A DNA stretch of 64,000 bases from Camarhynchus parvulus (taxonomy: Eukaryota > Chordata > Aves > Passeriformes > Thraupidae), in NCBI RefSeq assembly GCF_901933205.1, contig NC_044576.1, positions 8,465,024 to 8,529,023 on the forward strand. The letters run 5' to 3'. Both the position numbers and the translations under genes were made by a program. Below the pieces are notes generated by a model that saw only the letters and a program-made list of their open reading frames with translations, ran no database searches and was not told the DNA's origin. How positions within the stretch are numbered: the first letter of the stretch is position 1; every line of letters starts with the position of its first letter. Shown here in pieces: positions 49,725-62,556 of this stretch.

Positions 49725-52700
49725 TTGAAGTCTACAAACATAGGTGGATTCATGGCACAGGGCCAAGCCGCAGTCATTAAGGGAGGATTAAGCCATGTGA
49801 AATGTATTAAAGTAGAGAAAGCAGAGAAAATAAACACCTCTTACTGGGCAAAGTATACTTTGAGAACAAGAATGTCGACATCTTCTAGGGCAGATACAGG
49901 GAACAATATTTCCTAAGAAAGAAATATTTGTTTCTTCGAGAGTGATCTTGTGAAGAGAGATCTTCAAATGCTCAGGAGGAGACCCAGAGAGTTTTACCTT
50001 CATGGCTGCAAGCCTGTACTAGACAAGATGCAAGGTATAAATTTTGGGCCATTTTTAAAGAATGGGCAGAATGGGATCTCAGCCCAAAAATAGGGGCATT
50101 ATGAATTAAAGTAGCTTCCTTATCATCATCATCTGTAGAGCAATGAGCACTGCAGCCCAGTCCCTGGGGCACTACTGAGAGCAAGAGGGCTCTGGAGCCA
50201 AGGCTGCCTGTCCCCAGAGGGTTCCCACCAGAGCATTCTGGGCTGGGCATCAGCAGCTGCCTGCCCACTCTGTACAGTACCGAGCAGGCACAGACAGACA
50301 CACAGACACAGCAAGGGCACTGCTCAAACCTCATTTTCCACCCCTAAGGTTATCCTGGAGCACACATCATCTACAGGCAAGCAATGATCCATAAAGGGAG
50401 AGCAAGACCAAAGCCTACAGCTACCTCCTGATGGCCTTTGTAGGTATGCTAGCTAGGGAGGGATGCAAACCTCCACACAAAAAGACAAATGCTTCCACTC
50501 TGAGCAGCAAGATGACATCTGATATTCTGTGTCTACAACTGCATGTCTTGTGGTCTGTTTGCTGGCCAGAGAAACTCTTCAGAGACAGTCACTGTTCATC
50601 ACAGAAAGCATATTAACCTACAAACCTCAATTACATGCCACCAGCCCACAGAAAATTTACAGGTGCTCCATTCAACTCCACAGGAGGAGCTACAAGAAAC
50701 AATGTGATCAGCATTTTTTAAATTGGGTTCAAGTCTTCTTTCCTAATACTGTATTAAAGAAGGCCATTTTTCAGTTAAAAAAAATAGAAAAAAAAGACAC
50801 AAAACAACAGAGATTCTCAACACTTATTATCTGACCTCACTTGTCACAGTATCAGAGGCTGGCTCAGAGCCTTATCAGAGGCTAAGCTCTCTGAAAACAC
50901 TGATTCTCAGTCATGTGCCTTAAAGGGGAATGTGAGCTGTCAGGAATCCTCATCTTTGTTTACTACAAGTAAGAGAGCAAATTTACAATTAGAACATGTC
51001 TAAGAAGGTGGATTGTCACTGCCTAAATCTCCTGATCCAACCAAGGCTACTCCTATTATCACCTTGCTGCCGAAAACAGAAAGATAAATGGGAAGGACAG
51101 AACTCTCAAGCTGACATTTAGCTCAGAATACATTAAAACGAAATGAAGGTGGTTACTTTTATGTTGTTTTTTCTAGAGATGGGCATTTCTACTGATTCTA
51201 GACCTGAATGAGCAGTAAATGCTCTTCACAGAGTAAGACATTATCTTAGGCAGGTAATTCTCCTATACATATCTGCATTCCTTCAGTTTTGACATTGCCC
51301 TAACCATCCAAAGTCAATTGTTTTAATACTAATGCATTCTCTACATCCCATGTACTAATGAATATAAACAGGAAAAACGTGGTGCAGAAAGTAAAACGCA
51401 GCATAAGGAAGAAGCGTCATTAGAATAAGGGAACTTATGACTGCCCTCTAAATTAACAATTTACATTATCAGCTTTCTCAGTTTGCTCTTTCTATCCTGA
51501 AAAGATGATATAACATCTTTTTTGGTTTTTTGAGGTGGAGTAGAAGACAGCTAAAGGATGGTTCAATGGCATCTCCTTTTCAAGGGCATAAGTAGTAATA
51601 AAATGCTCTATAAGACTTAAACATTTTAAAAATATTTAGAATAGTTAATTGCAAGTTGCTGTAAAAAAAGAATGATCACTTTAAAAAGTGAACTCTCAGT
51701 AGCATCCTGTATTTGTCAAACACTGTTCTTTCAGTCCTTGATATTGATTAGTATTCCACTTGAAGGAGGAGATAATGAAGTAGATTATTTTTTCTGCAGT
51801 GCACCTGACACAATCAGAAAAGCTGACACAGAGTATTTTCCTACCTTCCAATTTGTCTGCCACACCTATTTTCTTTTCTTTGAAGGCCACGGGGGAGAAG
51901 AAATGGGAATTAAATTAAGTCATTCCAGAAAATAACTGAGAGTGAGGTGCATTTCAATTCTACACAAGACACAGGAGAGATGAATAGTATAAAGCAAAAT
52001 TCAGATGTCTTACCCTTTGCTAACTATGAAAATACAGAGTTAAAGTTAGTTAGACGGTTTTCTAAGGTTTGCTAGTCAGTAAATGCTAACATAGTAGTGC
52101 AGATGTTCCACCAAAATAACATGTTTCTCACTTTAGAGATATTTTTCTTCTGACTACACATATGCACACACAAAATCTCAGCCTGTTCATGTATCAGACG
52201 CCAGAATAAGCATGTAAGTAACTGTGGTTGTTAATTTATTCACAGAACAAAGAGCAGACAACAATAATATGCACTTCCTCAGCTGGAAAGCACCTGGGGC
52301 TGGATGACAAGGAGAAACCTTGGTGAGCTGCAGGACCAAACAGCCTTGAAGAGGCTCAGCCCATGAATCCTTCTTTTATGTTCCTGTTATGCAGCTGCTG
52401 TCCAGCCAAGTGCTATTACATGGCCATGCACTCCTGGCTTCCCAAAACACTTGTGTATTCGGCCAGCTGCAGAGTAAAAGCAGCTTTGGCACCTGGAAAA
52501 AGAGCCCACCATATTCCCAGTCCATCCTCCCTTGCAGCAGGGCAAAAGGAGTGAGATGAGCATAGCAGGACCCTTGCAGGGGCACAGGTGCACTCAGAGA
52601 AACACACAAAAGAGCACACTGGTGTGGACAGCATAAACCAGGAATGTGGGAGACAGAAAACGCAAAGGATTCAAATGCATCACAGTCAGGGGAACATTTC

Positions 52701-55700
52701 ACTTCTCTGGATCTTTAAGCTTTCCTAATGAGAACAACTCTGGGCTTTGTTGACCTCAGCCCTGCAGCAGAGGAGAAATTTGTTTGCTAGTGACTGTAGC
52801 TGCTTGACTGCCAATCAGAAACAAGACAAGACTTCTTGGGAAAAGGGAGCAGAATCCCTGCTTCCCAGTACACATTTAGGGGATCACAAACCAGAAATAC
52901 AGAAATATATTTGCATTTATTTCTTGACCAGTTTACATGTCTTTTGATGAATTCACAGAGCCACTATAAGCCTGTGTTGGCTCTGGAATCCAGCATTTTT
53001 GATCAGAATAACAAATTACTAAATACTAAATAGCTGGTCACGGGCTTTGAGTCAGACATGTGAGAACAGCCCTCTCATCACAGGCCTTGCTTTGCTATAT
53101 TAGCACAAATACCTGCTGTGTACTCTCCATTTTCAAATTTGCTACTATTTGTGCAGTTCTAGGGGTTACCCAATGTTCTCCCACACTTGGGATGTTTGAG
53201 TTTCAAATAGAGAAGATAACCTTTCCTTAGAATTCCCTTGAGCATTTAAAAGCACCCTCCTGGCACTCTTACAGGGTAAGTCTTATTTAAGTGTATTTTT
53301 AGGCTGCTAGATGTACAAAAGACACCTTTACTTGGTAGGTATTCTGCTTCTAAACACACTGTTTGATGTATTCTGTGACATACCAGCTTTTCAAACCTGC
53401 ACATGACACTTGTGTTTACCAGTATTTGAAGAAGCAATCCATGAGAACAAAAGCCTGCCCTGAGAGTAGCTGCTTTCTGGTACTAGGAAACGACTGACAA
53501 GAACATTTGTGTTTCAAGGTTTGCATAAAAGCAGCCCTCGAGCCTGATCTAAAGTGTACAATGTTATTCCCATAGTAGTGTGGTGCTCAGCCCTGATTCT
53601 TTTCTTCCCACAGCAGGCTGACACAGAATCTACCAAATCAACAATTCTGCAAGGAGCTGGGCAGCCCCTTCCAGGCAAGGCTTGCAGGGCTTGAGAAAGA
53701 CTGTGAGCATTTTCCCTTCCAGAGGTCTCTCCAAATCTCATCCATGTTTCACATGATACATAATCACTATGAGGTAAAAGCCAAGAATATCCAATCTGAG
53801 CAGGAGTTTTGCCATGTCCATGAACCATCCGCGATTCCTCTCCCCAGCCTCTACTCACAACTCAGCTTTTCTCCTGGGCTGCTCTGACCTTCATCCCATT
53901 CAGGGAAGCTGAATTTCAGATGACTTTTTTTTTTGGTTTGGTATTTTTTAAAGTGCACTGTGATATTGTTGAGAATTGATATAAGAATCCCTTTTATCAA
54001 AGACTGGCCAATTAACAATAGCTAACAAGACATTGTATTCTGAAGATGGATCTCTTCTTCTCCCTGTAAAAAACTCAAGGGTTTTTTTATCTTTTTACAA
54101 AATAATTCTCAAAATCATGTGCTAAGGATAGGGTAAAAGCATAAACGGGTTTACATTTACCTGACATTCCAAATAAATCTCAACATACTGGAGCTGCTTA
54201 GCTATAAATAACCAACTCCTGCAAACCTTTTTTTTTTTATTTTTTGTTATCTTCAAATAATGCCCAATTGTCTTTTCCAAACTAAAGAAATTTATCATCC
54301 CTTTTCTTCAGTTTTGCCATCAATTCCTTCACTACCTTTGCCCACAGTACCCCCTGCATAGTCTGCAAGTATGTAAGGTACACATTACCAACCATTGAAC
54401 AGCCAGTATTTGCTCTAGAGAAAGTCAAATCACATCCCTTTCAGGTCATTTTACTTGTCAATTATCTTGCAAAATTGCACTTGCATTTTTATTCCTTCTA
54501 AAAAGCATTCACATTGTGAAGTACTGCATTAATTACACATCAGGCTGTGTTGAATTACTCATGTGGCTGGAACCACATTTGTGTTGTGTTATAATGTTTC
54601 AAAAGTAATCATGCTGTGTTAAGCTGTACTCTAAAACAAAGTGACATTTCTGAGAAATGTGAAATAATTTTTAATAAAAACTATTTTCTTAGAAATATGA
54701 ATTTGTTCTAGATTAACTTTCAGGTACATTAGAAACACACAGGAAAAGCATGGAAAATAAAAAGAAATTGAATTTAAATATTCCCTTAAAAAATAATTCT
54801 GTAATATATAAGAATATTTCACAGAATTCACACTTTATATTTTAAATGCCTACTAAAACATTCCATTATGGATATAGTGTTGCTTCTATAAGATACAGCT
54901 CTTAAAATAATTTTCCAACACATAGCTTTAAAAAAGATTTTAAAAAGGAGGGCTTTAAATTCTTCTTAATGGACAATCAGTACACATAGGCCATAGGTTC
55001 TTTTCCTATTCCCCTTACCATGACTCTGCCTTTGGTGTCACCAACAGATCCAGAAGTGAGAGATCATGAAGGCACAGCCATAGGCCTTCAGCCTTTCACA
55101 CATTGATAAGTTAGGAGAAGAGACCTACACCCTCAAACCCAAGCACTTCTGCAATATTGTTCTCTAGGAGGAAAGTCTTCACCAGCTCCAAGCCAGAGAG
55201 AGGCATGCAGAGATCAGCCAGTAGCCTGCTGACCACAGGATTCCAATCCTACCTACACATCAGCTTTATTTTGATCAATTTAGAATACCAGGGTCTCCTA
55301 CCCCAACAAGTGCCCTGGCCAAAGTACAGTTAATATGCAACCTGAAATAGCCTGACCTCAAATCCCACGTTCAGTAACACAGCAAAGCAATCCTAAGTGC
55401 CACTGATGGTTAAACAGAAGTAGCAGGGTAAATATCAGTCTCCTTCCAAAGAAATTCTGTTATGGGCCTGGGTATCTATTTCTATTTCAACAAATTGGCT
55501 TTTTCAGATCAAAAGGAATTCTTTTACTCATGTTTTTAAGGGGCTATAGAAACACTTGAGCTGCTTGAACAGAAAACATACATTTGCCTGCTTCCCAGCA
55601 AAGTGTGAAGTTCTGTAGGAAACCACCTCTTCTGCTTTTTCAGAAAAACATAAGAGCAACAAGAATTTCTTTAAAAGGAATAAAGCATCTTTGGAAACAG

Positions 55701-56594
55701 GAATATAAGTTAATACCTAACAGTATTTCACAGTTAGGAAAACAGATGGTCAAACCCACCTCTTTGTACTCAAGTATCAGTGCTAAGGGGTATGAATGAT
55801 CTGTTTTCAGAGTAGTGAATACTTAATACCTGAGCTTGTCCAGATAATATTTTCTTTTCTAATGTGACTTGGGTTAATACCACCCTTCAATAAAGGCATA
55901 AACACTGACATGAAGGATGCTGAGCATTGTTACCATTATTACTAAGAATCTACTAATCTATTAAACCTAATCTATTAAAAGTAGAATGCTCCCAGCCCCA
56001 CTAGTTTAGAGCAGCAGCCAGTCCAATAGATCACATCCCAGAATCACAATTGCTCCTCATGTCCCACATGACAAATTCTGTATTCCTTCACTTTTGGCAG
56101 AAGTTGTTTTCACAACATCCCTATTTCTCTTGAGGTATATCGGGAGCTTTGAAAGGAAAGCCAGAAATAGTGGTGTTCCTCCTTGGCAGTTAGCCTCATC
56201 TGAAAAAAGTAGTAAACTGCATTCAAATCAGCAAGACATTTATCACATATCACAGTATACAGTTTTTAAATCAGATATCCTGTTATACCAAGGGTGAACC
56301 AAGCCTTCCTACCAGAATGGAGAAATCTTCTCCCAGGGACACAGCCAGAGTGTCAAACTTGTCCCTTCACCAACCCAGAGCCCCCTGATCAACACCCAGA
56401 CTCCTCAGACCGGGCAAGAGGAGCTTGAGTACCCACAAATACAAACCACAAGACCCATGAACCTTCTAGAGTGTCCAGGTACAAATTGAGTCTACAAAGC
56501 ATCTCAACTGGATCACACAGTAAGAAGAAGGGAGGCCAGAAGTGCTCCCTTGTAAGTGAATGGATCAGTGATCACAAAGGCCTCAGGAAGCAAG
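49725..56594. other. 7-kb gene-free stretch
   Basis: No gene recognised. Moderately GC-rich patches lie at 50130-50330, 52380-52640 and 53510-53870, each with overlapping frames on one or both strands (up to 120 codons) but no splice structure or known product. T-runs lie at 53925-53934 and 54228-54238. The block 54490-54620 repeats the words GCTGTGTT and TTGTGTTGTG and has AT-rich ATTA cores. Confidence 0.55.
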
Positions 56595-56690
56595 GACCCT
56601 GAGTTCAGCCCTCTGACCCAAAGCAGGCAGAGGAACCAGCATTTGATCAGGTCTCCCATCATCTCAGTGTCCTGTGCATGAACAGGGGCA
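56595..56690 (+). mobile_element. Possible ancient repeat remnant
   Basis: GCATTTGATCAGGTCTCCCA followed by TCATCTCAGTGTCCTGTGC recalls the old amniote repeat wording ATTTGAACCCAGGTCTCCCACATCTCAGG..AGTGCCCT. Only this block matches, so the call is weak. Confidence 0.3.
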
Positions 56691-57459
56691 GAAATCTGGA
56701 CTGAGAGGAACTTTGTATACAAAAACTTCACCCCTCCATGGAGTTAGAAACCATTTCAGTAGAGGTCATGAGAATCTTCTTGTTACCTAAATATTTAACT
56801 CAGTTCTTGTGCTTGGTACTCAAAATTGTGGCAAAGGAATTTTGCTCCACATTAAATCAAGGTTTTAGGCACAGCCTTTATGTTCTCTGAACACCTTTAG
56901 CTGCCTCTAGGACTGCTGCATTTGAATAACCTTCATCATAATGTGTCTTGTGCATCAGGCACAGTCATCTTTAATTTTAATCTCTGACGGAAATTAATTT
57001 TAAGAGAAATTTAAAAGAAAGAGGAAAGTTAGTGAAGCACTTGATCATATTTAATTTGCAAGGAATGAATTTGATTCATCTTGAGAAATATTTCATGCTC
57101 AGTTTTTTATGCTAGGTATTGTTGGATGTTTCCTCTTGGGGGTGGGGGGAGGAAGGGGAAAGCTACAAGAATAAAAGGAATCTTTACGATCATAAGTATG
57201 TAAAGAATCCCCCATGAAATAATAACATCTGGGGAGTTCCAGCTGAAAAATAATTGTGATATTTGTTCATTGAGGATACAATAGCTGAGTTTAGGAATTA
57301 AATATGACAAGGAGCTATGTTATACTGTTTCCTTTATAAAAAACCCAAAATAATAGTAGCAAAAATTGCCAAGAAGAAGAAAATTATTTTACTTTTCATA
57401 GAAAAAGGATGATATGTAAATTCACTAATTGGAGAATTCATTCCACATGGTTTAGCTCT
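56691..57459. other. Gene-free stretch with a G-rich run
   Basis: No gene. At 57138-57158 the plus strand has GGGGGTGGGGGGAGG then AAGGGG. This can form a two-tetrad or irregular quadruplex but does not give four separate runs of three G. Confidence 0.6.
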
Positions 57460-57860
57460 ACAGGACATTCCTGTTTGAAATAACAAATGCTCAAGCACCT
57501 AATTACAAATGTTGCTATAAATAAAGTACTTTGGGCAACTATTTTAATCATTATGCTAAGTAACTACAGTAATCATTATACTTTGAACATGCTGAAATGT
57601 GGCAAGTACTCAGATTTGGTACCCTTGCATTTTTATTTTGCATGTGGAATAAAGTGCTAACAAATATTTAACTTAGTGAATCGCCTTCAGTTATAATTTT
57701 TTTCTTCCACTGACATATTCAATCGCTGATTGATTTCAAGTCATATTTATTCCACACCGAGCTTCCAACAATAATATCATTATACTGGCAGCTTCTATCA
57801 ATTATTTCTTTTTAGAGCTGTTAGTTTTTGTGCTGTAAGCGTCATCAATAATCACATAAG
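57460..57860. promoter_or_regulatory. Candidate conserved non-coding element
   Basis: This is a non-repetitive AT-rich block dense in homeodomain-type cores (CACCTAATTACAAAT, TTTTAATCATTATGC, AGTAATCATTAT, TATCAATTATTTC, CATCAATAATCAC). It also retains CpGs (near 57680, 57724, 57757 and 57840) that neutral sequence here has mostly lost. No frame crosses it and it is not a repeat that I recognise. That texture is typical of vertebrate developmental enhancers, but I infer this from appearance only. Confidence 0.3.
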
Positions 57861-60800
57861 AAAAAAAACTATGAAAACCCTGATAACCATTATCTCCCCA
57901 TTCTGTTTTCTTCTTTCCATTACAATTGCTACACAGACAATAAATTCAGCACAAAGTACAAGCAACGTTTGAAGTGAAGCCCTGCCACCTCTGCAACTCA
58001 TATTACATTTTTGTAGCTGCTTCATCCTTCCCCACCCTCAGGATTTCTCATTTCTGTGCTGAATCCCACTCTGACTTCTAGATAAGGTTAGCAACTAAAC
58101 TGTAACAAAAATAAAAAAGCATGTGTCCTGTCACTTGTAAAGGCATTAATCAGGAAATCCATGACTGATTGACAGCCGTATTTCATACAGCTCCTGTGGC
58201 CCTGCACCTGATCAGGGCTAGGCTGCTCTGGGGCCATGACCTTCCCTGGACCCTGCCCTACCATTTTTTGCACACATTTCATGCCTTGGAGTAGAATTTG
58301 AGTTTCTGTGTGGAAACACAAAGGATTAGAGGATGTTGAAATTAGAGAGGTGTGGCTTTCTCTCTGAAAAGCCACATGGCAGGGGACCAAGTGCAGCAGC
58401 AGCAGCAAGGCGAGCTGCACCCATGGCAGAGCAAGGCAACAACCCCAGCACTGCCTGAGCACTGAGACTGACACAGCACCGTGTCAGGGCCAGGCAAGGT
58501 CTGCACATTCCACTCTTGCACAGTATCTTTCAACAGGTGGCTGCATGAAAACAAAGAAAGAAAGGTATGAAGCCCCAGATCTGCTGGAACAAGTACACCA
58601 AGAGGATGGCAGAACACAGGAAGAAAGCTGTAGGAGACTGGCTGCTCCACAGCTGCAGAAAAATTAGAGTGCAACATCCTGTGACCATCTGATGCAATAC
58701 AATAATTTTAAATTAGCACTCTTGGGGAAAAATAATGGAAAAGTTGTTTGGGGTGTTTTCTGAACAGCTAAGATAGAGGAAGCATGATAGTTTCAAAAAC
58801 AGATACTGAATTGTGAAACCTATGCTTGGATCAGTCTGCTACACATTCAAGGTTCCCCTGGGCATTGCTGCTTCATGCAAATCAAGTCACAAAACAACAC
58901 CTTTTTTATCTTCTTGACATTCAGTAAGTCACTTCCCACTTGGGTCTTATGGGACTCTGGAGCACGAGGAGGAGCCCACTTGAGACTCAGATAAAACCAA
59001 GTACTCCTTAAAAATAAGGTTTCAGAATAGGAAAAAATATCCCTCAATACTGTTTCTTCTAGATAAGAATTACTCTGGCACTTGGTTCATTTCTGTAGCT
59101 TTGTTAGGCTGTCAAAGTTACAGTAATTTTATATAAATACCTATATATCACACTCATCTTTTAAAAAGATCCTAGAAGCTCTGCAATTCCATATTCCACA
59201 TCCTTCTTATCTCTAAGAGCCTGTCTGCCAAACAGCTACAATTAAAACAAAAAGCACCAATCTTACACAATTTTAATGTTATCCAAATAATTTGCTATTG
59301 TAACGTTGAGAACCCTTATTTGTTTTGCATGCATTTAAAGGAATCCATAACAAGTTTTTTTCTACCTAGCCTGTTTTGCTCACTGTTAAAAGAAGTTAGA
59401 GAGATTCACCAAAGCAATAATTACTGTTATTGTCAGATGAGAAAAACAAGGGAAAATAAGAATAACCACCTCCAGAGACTTATTTTGCTGCCCAAGTGAC
59501 CTATCTGCTGTGTAGTCTTTGATGAGTCTACTACCACAGCCAATACCAGACAGCCCTTTAACATGGTGTTTGAATGTCAGAGACTATTTAGAACATGGAA
59601 AAGCAGGGATGGTTCCAGCTTGTTTCTTTTTGGTTTGCTATGCAGCATGCAGTCTCCACTGACTAAGGTGATAAAACTATAAAACATCGTGACAAATTGA
59701 CTGAATTTTACAAGCTTTCCCAAAGTGCTTTTTCATATTGTTTAAAGCTTTCCAGGGAGAACATGTTGGCAGTATTAGCTGGGCAAGGTACTGACATGCA
59801 CAGCATTAAAAGGGAGATAATACAGTGCTCTCTGTGCTAAAAAAAGCCTTATTCTCCCAGCCTGTAAGCAATCTGCTTCTCTGTGTGTCTTGGATGGCTC
59901 CAACGGAGGAGAGTAGCTGCAAGCAGCTCTAAATAGGAGCAAGCAGAAGCATGTGTGATAAACAGCTACTCCTCACAGCTTTCTTCCCTCTGGTATTTCA
60001 ATCCTTTCACAACCTCACAGGAGAGAAGCACTGCCACGGTCCTATTCAGGGCATGTTTAGTTTATATTCCTTCTTCGGGCTCTGCACAATACCTTGTGGT
60101 GTTCGATTACCTTCTGCACCGACAAGTGAATTTCTTGCAGCAAAACCTTTCCTTGTTGTTTCTTGAACATGGTAGAGCTCTCCAGATGTCTCTTAAGATT
60201 CCTTAAGTTAGAAAGGGAAGGACAACTTAAAAAAATATGTGAATGGGATAACACATTTCTGCAAATTTGGTGACAACATAAGAAGCAGCTGTATAGGCAG
60301 GCTCAGGACATCATTCCAAAAGGCTGCAGTGCTACAGCTGGGTGAAACACAAGCGTATATTGTCTGCTTGTATTCCTGCTCTCCTTCACATTGAGATACT
60401 TGAAACCAAGATATAAAATAAAAATAGACAGAACCATGTTCTTTACTGCACTTTTCCTAAGCATTGCTATATATTTCAACTGTTGAAATACATGCTTGGA
60501 AGTCCAAATGATGAGCCAAATATGCATTCTCACTCATACTCCAATACTCAATCCATTCTAAAGCTCTTTTCTGAACCACTCAGATGTTCACCATCTCAGC
60601 AACACCACTAAACCAAAATCCTCCTCCAGTCTAAGTCTGACAATACTTTGGCCTAAACAGTTTAGAACATCATTTGCTCTGTGGCCTTTTTCAGCTAATT
60701 CAACCTACCATTGCTTTTTCCCACGACAACAGTTATAGAAGGTATACATAGCAAAGCATTTAGTAACTGCTTGGCAAAAGCATGCTTTGTATCTTGGATG

Positions 60801-62477
60801 AATAAAAGTGTGAGTATATTATGCCCAAGAGCTGTAGAACTAAAAAAAAAAGAAATTAAGTGCTAACAAATTACAGACAACTGATTTTTTTTTTTTCTTT
60901 TGACTACACCATTATCTGAGAAATATTTTAAATTCTTAACCTGCTAAAAATATCTTCCAAATCATGTTGGGAATAAATCTGCTTTTTTTATCACCAATTT
61001 GTTCATGAACAAGCTGATCATTCTTCCAGGCAGAAATTATTTTCTGCTACCCATACTCACTATCTCACCTGTCTGCTTCTCTCCACACCAGGGGTCGTGA
61101 AAGGATTGCTACAAAAGAGAGTAAAACTGGGTGAACTTCTTCCCTGCTTCAACATCCTACTGTCAGCTCAGGAAGCCCCAGTGTTCAGACTAGGACCTGG
61201 ATATGGTTTCTGTGCATTTAATTACTCTCAGTAGTTTTCTCTCTCGTTAACTTTTCAAGACATCCCTGTATTGATGGAAAACCTTACCTCTGCAGCAATC
61301 TGGAGCAAGAACAGCCACATTCTCTCATGTGTTTCAAATTTATCACCTACTACTTTCACCTGGTGAATGTGCCTGCATTAGAAGAATCAGTGAGCAGATA
61401 ATCCACCTCCATCTCCACCTCCAGTCAAGGTTTTGGAGATTTCTATCATACTCTTCTACAGCTGTCTCTTTTCTGAAGAAACCCCTTCAAATTATTTGTA
61501 ACTGGATTCAAAAAGTGCTAGTGTCATGGAGAGAAGACAACATGCCATTTTATTTCACCATCTGAAAAAACAAAACTGAAAAAAAAATTTAAATGTTTCT
61601 ACATAACATAAGCACAACTGTCCACTAGGTAAATTGGCACACTGAGGTGGGAAAATGAATTTTGTTTACTTCCTGATTAGAACCAGGTTTGTATTAGGCA
61701 AAAAGCATTAGGCATGTTGTCTTAATAACCTTCTTGATGACCTGTTTCCAGAGAGCATTATGGTTCCCACTTTGGCTAGAAGATTCTCAAAGAGGACTCC
61801 CAAATGCCAGAGAACAAATAATGCTCTTAGCCACTGATCAGGCAAAAATAAGCAGAGAGAAAACTTGGCTAGGCTAGCATGGTGGTATGGAGCACTTCGA
61901 AATTTCTGGAAAGACAAGCCTAGGTCAGCTCTTAAGAGTTGGTGTATGCTTTTCTTCTTTATGCATCCTAATATAAATAAGGTGTAGATATGTGCACCTA
62001 TATGGGTACACAAAAACAAGTAAGTCTTCCTGCAGAAAGGAATTCTTGGTGAAAAGTTGCTCTAAAGTGTCTCATTTCTGTTCTGAATTTGCTATTTACA
62101 TCTTTAAACTGACTTCACCACAGAGCTAGAGGTTCTTTGCTTCCTTCCCCCATCACCAAAACAGAAAAATATTTGCAAGAAATCAAGAATGTAAGTGCCT
62201 TTAGAAAATATAAATACACTGTAAGTGGAATCATCTACTAGCATGGAAATTACATGTCTGAGAGAGAAAACAAGCACCTAATGCAAAACATAATAAATGT
62301 TTGTCTGGGAAAAGCATATGAATATTTGATGCTTGAATCTATTCCTTTTTAAATTACCTCCAACACACTATTTACTTGGGCATGCTAAAATTTCTCTGAG
62401 ATCCTTTTCTTTCGAGCCCCCACTAGCCCTCCTCACAGTAAAACTTTCTGGAGAGAGAGATCTGTCATCTCCTTCAT
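57861..62477. other. Gene-free stretch
   Basis: No supported gene. A minus-strand frame of 128 codons (58088-58474) begins with a hydrophobic Leu-rich segment that could pass for a signal peptide, but there is no promoter, splice site or family resemblance, and two other minus frames are open across the same patch. A perfect stem-loop lies at 58351-58376 (TGTGGCTTT / AAAGCCACA, 8-base loop). There is a T12 run at 60885-60896. Confidence 0.55.
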
Positions 62478-62556
62478 TGCCCCTGTCCACTGCAGGGAGG
62501 CTGGGCTAGAGGAGTTCAGTGGCCCCTCCCAACCCAAACTGGTTTCTGGTTCTGTA
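62478..62556 (+). mobile_element. CR1 retrotransposon 3'-end fragment
   Basis: GCCCCTGTCCACTGCAGGGA, then GGCTGGGCTAGAGGAGTTCA and GTGGCCCCTCCCAACCCAAA match, in order, the sense 3' end of avian CR1 (CCCTGCCATGGCAGGGGGTTGGACTAGATGATCTTTAAGGTCCCTTCCAACCCAAAC). The terminal octamer repeats are reduced to TTCTGGTTCTGTAA. It is older-looking than the 21-kb copy and only about 80 bp long. Confidence 0.85.

Noticed and set aside
49972..50334. 120-codon minus-strand frame
   Set aside because: Cys/Ser-rich sequence in a GC-richer patch with a second open frame over the same bases; no supporting signals.
58088..58474. 128-codon minus-strand frame with a Leu-rich start
   Set aside because: Could mimic a secreted peptide, but other minus frames overlap it and no promoter, splice site or poly(A) arrangement supports it.
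62415..62455. Extra CR1 piece (CCTCACAGTAAAACTTTCTGG) in reverse orientation before the 62-kb copy
   Set aside because: The orientation conflicts with the adjoining sense fragment and the match is only about 20 bases.
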